64,000 bases of DNA. Origin: Rutidosis leptorrhynchoides. Lineage: Eukaryota; Streptophyta; Magnoliopsida; Asterales; Asteraceae. Position 1 is the first letter of the stretch. Every line of letters begins with the position of its first letter. The notes below the pieces were generated by a model. It did no database searches. It was given only the letters and a program-made list of their open reading frames with translations, and was not told the DNA's origin. The stretch is from assembly GCF_046630445.1 (NCBI RefSeq), contig NC_092337.1:363016001-363080000 (forward strand), written 5' to 3'. The translations under genes and the position numbers were made by a program. This document shows, one piece after another, positions 46,520 through 58,146 of this stretch.

Positions 46520-49051
46520 TGTGATGACCCGGAAATTTTCAATCAAATTTAAACTTTAATCTTTATATGATTCCGACACGATGAGCAAAAAAAAAAAAAA
46601 ACTGTAATGTTGAGTCTCGAAATTTTTGAAATCTATATTCATGTAATCAATTACCCTTTGACCATGCCTGACGATTCACAAACATTTATGTGTATACTGA
46701 TATGTATATATAATATATACTTATTAATTGAAAATGTTAACAAAGTATTAGATATATAATACTTTACATAAAAGTATTTAGTTCAATATGTTTATCGATG
46801 GAATTAGAACATAATATCAAATGATTGATTTATCAGATACATTGTATGGCTATGAGTCTCTGTTACGAGGCCCACGTTGATTTCAGAAAATCATTTCTTT
46901 TTAACGATATTCAGAAAATGGTTACATGTAAAAACAAAAGTGTCAATTAATGAGATATATGTTAATAGAATTGCTTTATTCTAATAATTTAGAAATTTAC
47001 TTAAAGTTTATATAATTGAATTAAAAACCCATATGTCCTTTCTTCTTTACTGTTACCACACGACTTCTTTGCATGCTTTTGGAATCCAAGATCTTTTTCA
47101 ATCTAACGCTTGTTTGGATTATTATAGTTTTTGTTGATTGGCACCCCACACACAAGTGGGTTATGATCTTGTTCTTGTTTTCCAGCTAAATTTCAACCGA
47201 TCACACCAGTTAACCTATTTGTTATTGCTACAAGTTGTGACTATAGCACAAATAAATATATCTATCTCTATCAAGCATGCACTTACTATTTTTGTTCCTG
47301 ATACCCTATCAACGTAGATACATGCATATATCCATCATCTTTTACCAATCATTTTTTTTGTTGTTGTACCAATTAACCCAATTAAATTCCTACTCCTACT
47401 TTTCTTTGCTATTGTGAACAACCAACTAATCAACATCATCACCACCTTTTAATTTTAGTTATCATCACATAACCATATAATTTTGAGACATGTGGGAATT
47501 TAAACTAAATAATATATTCTTATCTCGTTTTGTTGATAGTCAAATAATCCAATCACACTTATATATATCATCCCCACCACTTTATCAAACAACCCACACT
47601 AGACCACCTTTAATATCCCTATACACAAGTATTACATCTTCAACTTGCACTACCCATTTGTTTTTGGTCGATAGGATAGAATAAAATAAGAGGGCTGCTA
47701 CACTATAAAACACACTTTAAATGTTGGAGTATTTTATTAATAATAAGCTACTGATTTATCCTTGCATGCATATATACATAGTACAATCCCATTTGTTTTA
47801 AGATACACCAAACCATTCCCATTTACTGTAAATACTCGTTAGTGTTCTATGATCACTTTCACGTTATCATCAAGCACCTCTAAACTGCCATCACCTTCAT
47901 AACCACCCTCTGCCGCCACACATCACCACAAGACACCTCCTCCTTCTCTCTCTATCTCTTTCTCTCTCTTAATGATGTTCGAAACCAGGGTTGTAAATGC
48001 TTCGATTCTGTTTGTGCTCGAAACTCATTCAAGAACATTATCCCTAGTTTGTTTGAACCAAAGGCCACCAAACCCGTAACGGTTACTAATCGAAATGCAA
48101 CCAAGAACACCATTCGCCACCACAACACAACCACCTCACCATTTATCTCTCTCTACGATGAAACCAAAACCATGTACCATCGAACCCATTTGGTTGCTAC
48201 TATTTTAATCCCGAGTTCAACTAACTATTGCATTACTATAATGTTTCTGTTTCAATGACCACAACAAACAACAATTATCACCACAACCAATCCTTGTTCT
48301 TGCTTTATGTCACGATCAACCAACACAATCCACACTTTCTATTTTTTTTTTCTTTCTCTTCTCGTCTGTTTTCTTATTTATGCTGGACGCAAACCCAGCT
48401 AACAACAAACATGCTTGTCTGTCCGAGAACAAACCCCACCAACCATCATCTCATGATATTAAACGCTGTTGTATTTCTCTCCTTCCTGTTGCTATAACAA
48501 ACAATGGGATGGAAACTTGAATTGTAATGGTGATACATAGAATAATGAATGAAGAACCGATAGATTTAAAAACCTTGTCAAGTGGGAGGTATTAAATATT
48601 AAAAGACAACCCCACTTGAACTACTAAATAGGCGATTAGAACATTGGATCCCCATTTAAACGTGCATCATGCTTCTTTAATCAAAGTCTATGGCCGACAT
48701 TTTTCCTCCATTTGCCAAATGGGACGTGGACCCTTGCTCTAATTATAACCATGAAACTTTATTGTAAAACACGGCATCTTCATAATACCAAATGGGTTTG
48801 TGAATGATTGAGCTTAAGAAATGGTTGTGGGATCGATGGGTCTTTTGGGCCGGGGCAATTATGGGCTAGAACAAGTCCAAATTCTTTACTCATGGAACTA
48901 GATATGATTATAGGAAAATGATAACTTGCGATGGTGAATGATGATGCTGGGTTATGATCTGTGTCCATGTGAATTTGAAGAGGAAAATAGGATCAAATAT
49001 AAATACGGGTTATATATTATTGAGTTTGGGTTTTTATCAGAATAACCAAAT

Positions 49052-49113
49052 CGGTCCAATGGTAGAGAGTGTTCGCGAGTTAATGAGAGGTCTTGGGTTC
49101 GAACCAGGGCCAA
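49052..49113 (+). repeat. tRNA-like sequence in the 5' LTR of E
   Basis: GGTCCAATGGTAGAG resembles a tRNA D-arm with box A. 40 bases later CTTGG-GTTCGAA-CCAGG forms a complete T-arm with a perfect box B (GGTTCGAACC, 49096-49105). The anticodon arm and acceptor stem are not convincing, so this is a tRNA remnant or SINE head, not a functional tRNA gene. It is present in both LTRs (also 56720-56782). Confidence 0.65.
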
Positions 49114-49149
49114 GACAGTTTATTTTTAGCTCTTCCCATTTGAGGTAGT

Positions 49150-49520
49150 TACTTATTCATCTTATTATTATTATAGAATCATAATTATTATTATTACTAT
49201 ATTTATAAGCATTATAATCATTATATTCATTAGTATTAGTATAAGTATTATTTACATAATTATTATTATTGATTTTATCATTTTAGTATTATTACCATTT
49301 TTATGATTAAAATTATTATTATTATAAATATTATGAAAATAATATAATTATCTTCATAAATATTAGCATTAGTACCATTTTTAGTACTATTATTATTATT
49401 ATTATCACTCACAAAAGTATTATTGATATGATTATCATTATTAGTATTGTTATTATTAAAAATTATTATCATTTTTGCAAAATTGTTAATTTATTATCAT
49501 TACAACTATATAATTATTAT
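49150..49520. repeat. ATT/ATA-rich microsatellite block in the 5' LTR of E
   Basis: Interrupted TTA/TAT triplet repeats directly downstream of the tRNA-like stretch. The copy in the other LTR is at 56825-57190. It could be the expanded tail of a SINE. Confidence 0.75.
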
Positions 49521-50473
49521 TATATATATAAAAATATACTTGTAAGTAATATTACATATAAGTATGGAATTAAATATATTAACAATCCTTATATAAATAT
49601 TCACATATAACAAATTAGGTATTTTAAAATATATATAACCATATAAATCATAATCATTTTCAAACATATATACAAATTAAATATATAATATATAAAGTTA
49701 TAGTATACGAAATGGTTCAATTATGATTACATGTATTAATATATACAAATGATATAGGTTCGTGAATCCGAGGTCAACCCCGCATTGTTCAGTTTCGCCA
49801 TATATATATTTTTACTACAAAAATACAATATAGTGAGTTTCATTATTCCCTTTTTAAATGCTTTCGCAATATATATTTTTGGGACTGAGAATACATGCGC
49901 TGTTTTTATAACTGTTTTATGAAATAGACACAAGTAATCGAAAATACATTCTATGGTTGGATTATCTAATCAAATATGCCCTTTTTATATAGTCTGGTAA
50001 TCTAAGAATTAGGGAACAGACACCCTAATTGACGCGAACTCTAAAGATAGATCTATCGGGCCCAACAAGCTCCATCCAAAGTACCGGATGCTTTAGTACT
50101 TCGAAATTTATATCATGTCCGAAGGAGGATCCTGGAATGATGGTGATATTCTTAAATGCATATTGTGAATGTCGGTTACCAGGTGTTCAATCCATATGAA
50201 TGATATTTTGTCTCTATGCATGGGACGTATGTTTATGAGAATTGGAAATATGAAATCTTGTGGTCTATTAAAATTATGAAATGATTCTTTATGATAAACT
50301 AATGAACTCACCAACCTTTTGGTTGACACTTGAAAGCATGTTTATTCTCAGGTATGAAAGAAAGATTCCGCTGTGCATTTGCTCATTCTAAAGATATTAT
50401 TTGGAGTCGATCATCGCAATAGAACCAGATGTTGGTGACTTCGTCCAGATGGATTAGGACGGGTCCTTTCAGT

Positions 50474-50485
50474 TGGTATCAGAGC
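50474..50485 (+). promoter_or_regulatory. Primer binding site of element E
   Basis: TGGTATCAGAGC two bases after the LTR. The following about 90 bases (GTTGGTCTTAG..., GCATTAGTGAGTCTGGACTTC) match the leader of chromovirus D. Confidence 0.9.
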
Positions 50486-50903
50486 GTTGGTCTTAGCGAA
50501 CCAGGTCTTGCATTAGTATGTCTAACTGATAATTGTTAGGATGCATTAGTGAGTCTGGACTTCGACCGTGTCTACATGTCAAAAGTTTTGCTTATCATTT
50601 TGTGTCAAAAATTACCTGCTTATCATTCTTAGAGAATCACTTGCTTATCACTCTTAGTCTAGACACGTTTTACTGCATTGACTGCATGAATAGTGTATAG
50701 ACAAAATTCATATCTTAGCGTATCTGCTACTTCATATCTTAGCGTATCTGTTACTGTAACTTTGTCTGACAACTTCCATAGATTCCTCCGTAATTTATGG
50801 GATTTTAGTATTATATATGCATATGTAAATTATGTATTGCAGGGTACTAATCTACATCATATAATCTATTTCTTATCGAAAATCTTTCATCTGATCGTAC
50901 GAT

Positions 50904-51310
50904 ATGGATCCTGCAACCAGTTCGAGTCCCTCAGATTCCGATAACTATTCCGATAGTTATTCCGACAGCTATTCCGACATAGATGTCCACCTAAGCTCCG
51001 AAAACAGCGTCATCGGCATGAATCAACCAATCAGCCATTATCAATTCATCTGATGGGTTCGTAGTTGACTTAATTAATGGAAACGCGCAGAAGGCAATCC
51101 CTTCCACCAACCGAATTCACCTCTTGACAATGAACCTGAAGCGTTTACCGGCGAACCTGCTCGAGACACCATTTTTAGTCTCATTTCCAGGGTAACTCGA
51201 CAAGATCATATTCTATCCACAATTCTGAACCTTATTCATCCGCTCGTTCCGACCAGCAATCATCCTGGAGTAATAAGTCAACGAACTTCGCGCTCGAATA
51301 ATCAATTCGG
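50904..51310 (+). pseudogene. Decayed ORF of element E, Ser/Asp/Tyr-rich start
   Basis: ATG 50904 starts MDPATSSSPSDSDN followed by a repeated YSDS pattern. The frame stops at 51051-51053 but continues with clearly protein-like sequence (FTGEPARDTIFSLISRVTRQ) to about 51300, with further stops. It is in the position where chromovirus D has an extra ORF before gag. I do not recognise the family. Confidence 0.5.
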
Positions 51311-52615
51311 AGAATATGGTGCAAAATGTACCAGCTTCAGCAACATCACCGGCACCAACAGTACAATCAATAACAGCACCAGTACCATCAACAATCCATG
51401 CTTCAATATCATCATATGTACTTTGAGTATGATCTTCGTTCTACGTATTGTTCTACCTCATTTATCCTCGTTCGACATGGCAAATATGTAACCTCTAAAG
51501 TTTTAGAGATTATTTATTCTAGTTTCAACCGAAAAGCAAATGAGTATAATATCATATTAACTCATTAAATCCATGAATATATCTGAAGAAAATATATATG
51601 TAAATATGTTTTCATAAAGATTGTAATTAAAAATTCTCTTGTACAAACTGTTAATGGTGAAAATATTTTAACGGGTAGGTAATACCCGAGGACTATTTAA
51701 ATTTCACATTAATAAGTTACATTGTACATTCTTCGAATCTGATTCAACAATCATTTACTATCTTATTTACATCTACCGATATACGAATCCGTTCACCAAA
51801 GAATAACCATTTTCATTCCAATTAAATTTCACATACGAGTTTCTGCCGATCAAAACCCAAGTCAAGATCCGACAAGTGGCATAATGAAGAAAATAATGAA
51901 CAAAATAAAATTTATTAGTAACCAATTAATTAACTACGTAAAACTTTAAAACTATGTTAACTGTTCCTAGTTAACTGTTACTATATGACTATTTCCTTAA
52001 AATATACTAGTTTTGATGGAGCTATTGAACTATTGGAATATTGGACTACTATTATGGATAATTAAAAATTATTAAAAGAGTAGGAAATATTAAATACAAC
52101 ACTTTTCGACTTAAAAGATTGTAAATAAATTTCATCTTCTACAGTTAAATATTTCCCCAAGTTGCCACTTGATTTCATCTTAAACCTCATTTGTATCTTG
52201 ACGATTACAATCTGCGCTCAAACCTTTCGTGATTCCTGAAAACACTTCAATCGGGAGGATGAATCAACTGCACTTCATTTACGGAAGAAAAGATTTACGC
52301 ATATAGTTATGCATCTGAAAAATTCTCGGAACCTGTATAAATGTTTAACACGTATCTGTACTAGCTTCTTGGGCATTGTTATTTTCGGAAATAACTTTTC
52401 AATCTCTTTTCAAATTAGCCAATTTTGTCACAGCTCCAGCAAGATAACTTCGACTTTTCGTTCGAAACAACCTTATTATGAACTTGAAATATATGTGTGC
52501 TCTTTTATCGTTACCGATGAACCTTTTATATTCCACCATATTACCATCAGCGTTTAATCATCTAAAAATACAATTCTCCTGAAACCACCTCGGATTGTTA
52601 ACCAACGTTTCAAAA

Positions 52616-52806
52616 ATGGCTGCATTAAATGTAGAGGAAACAGTAAAAATTGTATATGGCTTAAATGGCCAAGAGTTTGATGATAAAGAATGGAGTATTG
52701 GAAACACTCAATAGAAAATTTGGTACCGAAAAACAGATTATGCGAAACTATGAAGGAAGACGTGGACAAATCACAAAGAATAAGTTTGACTTCAAAGAAT
52801 TCAAAT
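52616..52806 (+). pseudogene. Second decayed coding trace of element E
   Basis: ATG 52616 opens MAALNVEETVKIVYGLNGQ. After a frameshift near 52700 a basic segment (KFGTEKQIMRNYEGRRGQIT) follows to about 52806. The change of frame within coherent protein-like sequence suggests an old gene. Family not recognised. Confidence 0.4.
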
Positions 52807-54153
52807 GATTCAATGCCTGCTGAAATCTTTAGCGAATACCTTACTCCTTAACCGCTCTAAATCATCGTGAATGAAATTCTTCATCACAATTAGATTCTGA
52901 AATCCTAAGATATCATCGTACTTTTCTTTATTAATATCCTCAATATTTCTGAAGATATCTTCATAAATATTCTCGTTCGATATTAATTATCTCTCTGCAC
53001 TATCTGTATTATATCATAAAAGGAAACTATTTTAGTTTCTATATTCTGCGAACCTTCAAATTAAAAAAAAATAATGTTTTTGAAGTAGTGTTGGAAACTG
53101 ATGCATGAGTTAGTATAATATAATGACACTTGATCAACGTGATTATATTATGGTAATTCATGCTGAGTTTCTAATGAAACGTGATGATTCACAGTACCAT
53201 CATCATGTGCCATGTTACACGACTCTTACATTCTATCTAATCTCCAAACATATTAAGAACATATCTTCTTGATAGTTCTATCTTTTCGGATATTCTGGTA
53301 ATTTACCAAATCAAGATCGTGCCATTACGACCTTCTTCTTAGAACATTAACTATGTTCATCCAAAACTTCATACCTACGAATTCTGGACCATTACAAGCG
53401 GTGCATAATCGCAAGAAGAAGAAACGAAAGGACAAAGCTCCGAAACAGAAATTGGGGTATAAATCGCAGCAAATAGAAGAGAGCATTAACTGTGGATGAC
53501 AATGATTATAGAAGACAGAAGCAGGGACATCGAATTATAAGGGAAGATATAAAACCCAACAACCACCCAGAAATTATAAACCGTATATGTCAATGCATAT
53601 AGCAATAAAAAGACACGGGAGGACTAGAAACACTATAAACCCAAGAGTATAATAAAAGTAAATAGATTCTTCTGGAGGTAGATGAAAGAGAAGAATGACA
53701 GATATGAAAGTTAAGAGTATACCAAGGATCAGAATAGGATGGAGCCTATTGACAAATGTCTTAAAAGTATGAATTAAGGGGAAAGAATAGAAGATGTGAG
53801 ATATGGAAATAAGGAAACGAAGGGAGTGGATTTATAGTGAAATATCCGACAGAGAAATCGGAACAGATTATTGCATTTAATGAAAGAAGATCCTAATTTC
53901 CTGAATCGCCGGATAACCAAATCGTATTACGAAGATTTTCTTTAAATCCCTTAAATTCCGAAAATCAATCATAACTACGTCATCGATTAAAACAATTCTA
54001 CATTTACTCATTTCATTCTCTTATGATAGCTTCACTTATACTCTTCGTATAATCAAAGTGTTTCATCTATATTACTCAATGATGATAAAACTCTATTATC
54101 ACCTCATATTCGTCATGAAAACATTTTTATAGTTAGCCATGACGACCTCGATC

Positions 54154-54172
54154 AAATTTCGGGACGAAATTT
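54154..54172. repeat. Perfect hairpin next to the polypurine tract of E
   Basis: AAATTTCG and CGAAATTT with loop GGA, four bases before the polypurine tract. Element G has a different hairpin in the same relative place. Confidence 0.75.
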
Positions 54173-54175
54173 CTT

Positions 54176-54190
54176 TTAACGGGTAGGTAC
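54176..54190 (+). promoter_or_regulatory. Polypurine tract of element E
   Basis: TTAACGGGTAGGTAC directly before the right LTR, identical to that of chromovirus D. Confidence 0.82.
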
Positions 54191-57100
54191 TGTGATGACC
54201 CGGAAATTTCCGATCAAATTTAAACTTTAATCTTTATATGATTCCGACACGATGAGCAAAAAAAAAAAAAATCTGTAATGTTGAGTCTCGAAATTTTTGA
54301 AATCTATATTCATGTAATCAATTACCCTTTGACCATGCCTGACGATTCACAAACATTTATGTGTATACTGATATGTATATATAATATATACTTATTAATT
54401 GAAAATGCTAACAAAGTATTAGATATATAATACTTTACATAAAAGTATTTAGTTCAATATGTTTATTGATGGAATTAGAACATAATATCAAATGATTGAT
54501 TTATCAGATACATTGTATGGCTATGAGTCTCTGTTACGAGGCCCACGTTGATTTCAGAAAATCATTTCTTTTTAACGATATTCAGAAAATGGTTACATGT
54601 AAAAACAAAAGTGTCAATTAATGAGATATATGTTAATAGAATTGCTTTATTCTAATAATTTAGAAATTTACTTAAAGTTTATATAATTGAATTAAAAACC
54701 CATATGTCCTTTCTTCTTTACTGTTACCACACGACTTCTTTGCATGCTTTTGGAATCCAAGATCTTTTTCAATCTAATGCTTGTTTGGATTATTATATTT
54801 TTTGTTGATTGGCACCCCACACACAAGTGGGTTATGATCTTGTTCTTGTTTTCCAGCTAAATTTCAACCGATCACACCAGTTAACCTATTTGTTATTGCT
54901 ACAAGTTGTGACTATAGCACAAATAAATATATCTATCTCTATCAAGCATGCACTTACTATTTTTGTTCCTGATACCCTATCAACGTAGATACATGCATAT
55001 ATCCATCATCTTTTACCAATCATTTTTTTTTGTTGTTGTACCAATTAACCCAATTAAATTCCTACTCCTACTTTTCTTTGCTATTGTGAACAACCAACTA
55101 ATCAACATCATCACCACCTTTTAATTTTAGTTATCATCACATAACCATATAATTTTGAGACATGTGGGAATTTAAACTAAATAATATATTCTTATCTCGT
55201 TTTGTTGATAGTCAAATAATCCAATCACACTTATATATATCATCCCCACCACTTTATCAAACAACCCACACTAGACCACCTTTAATATCCCTATACACAA
55301 GTATTACATCTTCAACTTGCACTACCCATTTGTTTTTGGTCGATAGGATAGAATAAAATAAGAGGGCTGCTACACTATAAAACACACTTTAAATGTTGGA
55401 GTATTTTATTAATAATATGCTACTGATTTATCCTTGCATGCATATATACATAGTACAATCCCATTTGTTTTAAGATACACCAAACCATTCCCATTTACTG
55501 TAAATACTCGTTAGTGTTCTATGATCACTTTCACGTTATCATCAAGCACCTCTAAACTGCCATCACCTTCATAACCACCCTCTGCCGCCACACATCACCA
55601 CAAGACACCTCCTCCTTCTCTCTCTATCTCTTTCTCTCTCTTAATGATGTTCAAAACCAGGGTTGTAAATGCTTCGATTCTGTTTGTGCTCGAAACTCAT
55701 TCAAGAACATTATCCCTAGTTTGTTTGAACCAAAGGCCACCAAACCCGTAACGGTTACTAATCGAAATGCAACCAAGAACACCATTCGCCACCACAACAC
55801 AACCACCTCACCATTTCTCTCTCTCTACGATGAAACCAAAACCATGTACCATCGAACCCATTTGGTTGCTACTATTTTAATCCCGAGTTCAACTAACTAT
55901 TGCATTACTATAACGTTTCTGTTTCAATGACCACAACAAACAACCATTATCACCACAACCAATCCTTGTTCTTGCTTTATGTCACGATCAACCAACACAA
56001 TCCACACTTTCTATTTTTTTTTTCTTTCTCTTCTAGTCTGTTTTCTTATTTATGCTGGATGCAAACCCAGCTAACAACAAACATGCTTGTCTGTCCGAGA
56101 ACAAACCCCACCAACCATCATCTCATGATATTAAACGCTGTTGTATTTCTCTCCTTCCTGTTGCTATAACAAACAATGGGATGGAAACTTGAATTGTAAT
56201 GGTGATACATAGAATAATGAATGAAGAACCGATAGATTTAAAAACCTTGTCAAGTGGGAGGTATTAAATATTAAAAGACAACCCCATTTGAACTACTAAA
56301 TAGGCGATTAGAACATTGGATCCCCATTTAAACGTGCATCATGCTTTTTTAATCAAAGTCTATGGCCGACATTTTTCCTCCATTTGCCAAATGGGACGTG
56401 GACCCTTGCTCTAATTATAACCATGAAACTTTATTGTAAAAAACGGCATCTTCATAATACCAAATGGGTTTGTGAATGATTGAGCTTAAGAAATGGTTGT
56501 GGGATCGATGGGTCTTTTGGGCCGGGGCAATTATGGGCTACAAGTCCAAATTCTTTACTCATGGAACTAGATATGATTATAGGAAAATGATAACTTGCGA
56601 TGGTGAATGATGATGCTGGGTTATGATCTGTGTCCATGTGAATTTGAAGAGGAAAATAGGATCAAATATAAATACGGGTTATATATTATTGAGTTTGGGT
56701 TTTTATCAGAATAACCAAATCGGTCCAATGGTAGAGAGTGTTCGCGAGTTAATGAGAGGTCTTGGGTTCGAACCCGGGCCAAGACAGTTTATTTTTAGCT
56801 CTTCCCATTTGAGGTAGTTACTTATTCATCTTATTATTATTATTATAGAATTATAATTATTATTATTACTATATTTATAAGCATTATAATCATTATATTC
56901 ATTAGTATTAGTATAAGTATTATTTACATAATTATTATTATTGATTTTATCATTTTAGTATTATTACCATTTTTATGATTAAAATTATTATTATTATAAA
57001 TATTATGAAAATAATATAATTATCTTCATAAATATTAGCATTAGTACCATTTTTAGTACTATTATTATTATTATTATCACTCACAAAAGTATTATTGATA

Positions 57101-58141
57101 TGATTATCATTATTAGTATTGTTATTATTAAAAATTATTATCATTTTTGCAAAATTGTTAATTTATTATCATTACAACTATATAATTATTATTATATATA
57201 TAAAAATATACTTGTAAGTAATATTACATATAAGTATGGAATTAAATATATTAACAATCCTTATATAAATATTCACATATAACAAATTAGGTATTTTAAA
57301 ATATATATAACCATATAAATCATAATCATTTTCAAACATATATACAAATTAAATATATAATATATAAAGTTATAGTATACGAAATGGTTCAATTACGATT
57401 ACATGTATTAATATATACAAATGATATAGGTTCGTGAATCCGAGGTCAACCCCGCATTGTTCAGTTTCGCCATATGTATTTTTACTACAAAAATACAATA
57501 TAGTGAGTTTCATTTTTCCCTTTTTAAATGCTTTCGCAATATATATTTTTGGGACTGAGAATACATGCGCTGTTTTTATAACTGTTTTATGAAATAGACA
57601 CAAGTAATCGAAACTACATTCTATGGTTGGATTATCTAATCGAATATGCCCTTTTTATATAGTCTGGTAATCTAAGAATTAGGGAACAAACACCCTAATT
57701 GACGCGAACTCTAAAGATAGATCTATCGGGCCCAACAAGCCCCATCCAAAGTACCGGATGCTTTAGTACTTCGAAATTTATATCATGTCCGAAGGAGGAT
57801 CCCGGAATGATGGGGATATTCTTAAATGCATATTGTGAATGTCGGTTACCAGGTGTTCAATCCATATGAATGATATTTTGTCTCTATGCATGGGACGTAT
57901 GTTTATGAGAATTGGAAATATGAAATCTTGTGGTCTATTAAAATTATGAAATGATTCTTTATGATAAACTAATGAACTCACCAACCTTTTGGTTGACACT
58001 TGAAAGCATGTTTATTCTCAGGTATGAAAGAAAGATTCCGCTGTGCATTTGCTCATTCTAAAGATATTATTTGGAGTCGATCATCGCAATGGAACCAGAT
58101 GTTGGTGACTTCGTCCAGATGGATTAGGACGGGTCCTTTCA
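54191..58141 (+). repeat. 3' LTR of element E
   Basis: 3951 bp, nearly identical to 46520-50471, followed by AAGGG at 58142-58146. Confidence 0.93.
56720..56782 (+). repeat. tRNA-like sequence in the 3' LTR of E
   Basis: Same as 49052-49113. Box B GGTTCGAACC is at 56765-56774. One base of the T-stem differs (CCCGG here, CCAGG in the other copy). Confidence 0.65.
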
Positions 58142-58146
58142 AAGGG

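Larger units (their letters stand above)
46520..50471 (+). repeat. 5' LTR of element E
   Basis: 3952 bp. It contains a tRNA-like stretch (49052-49113), an ATT-rich block (49150-49520), CT-rich segments, and a terminal part related to the D LTR. Short open frames recur in both LTRs only because the LTRs are copies of each other. Confidence 0.93.
50486..54175 (+). other. Internal region of element E, without gag or pol
   Basis: About 3.7 kb between primer site and polypurine tract. It holds decayed non-gag/pol coding traces at 50904-51310 and about 52616-52806, and otherwise AT-rich non-coding sequence. I see none of the motifs of gag knuckle, protease, RT, RNase H or integrase. A stretch rich in AAGAAGAAGAAACG near 53410-53445 could code basic residues but has no clear frame. 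Confidence 0.7.
46520..58141 (+). mobile_element. Non-autonomous LARD-like retrotransposon E inside chromovirus D
   Basis: LTRs of 3952 and 3951 bp (46520-50471, 54191-58141) begin TGTGATGACCCGG and end CCTTTCA. Between them are 3719 bp with an initiator-Met primer site and a polypurine tract but no gag, protease, RT, RNase H or integrase. This size pattern is that of large retrotransposon derivatives (LARDs). Leader, polypurine tract and LTR end are shared with chromovirus D, so a D-type element probably supplied the enzymes. The LTRs differ at only scattered positions, so the insertion is recent. It is oriented opposite to D. Confidence 0.92.

Noticed and set aside
47490..48497. Several conserved short open frames present twice (also 55162-56169)
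   Set aside because: They repeat only because they lie in the two LTRs of element E. The conservation is from recent duplication, and their sequence is low-complexity.
49052..49113. Functional tRNA gene
   Set aside because: Box A and T-arm are present, but I cannot build a convincing anticodon arm or paired acceptor stem.
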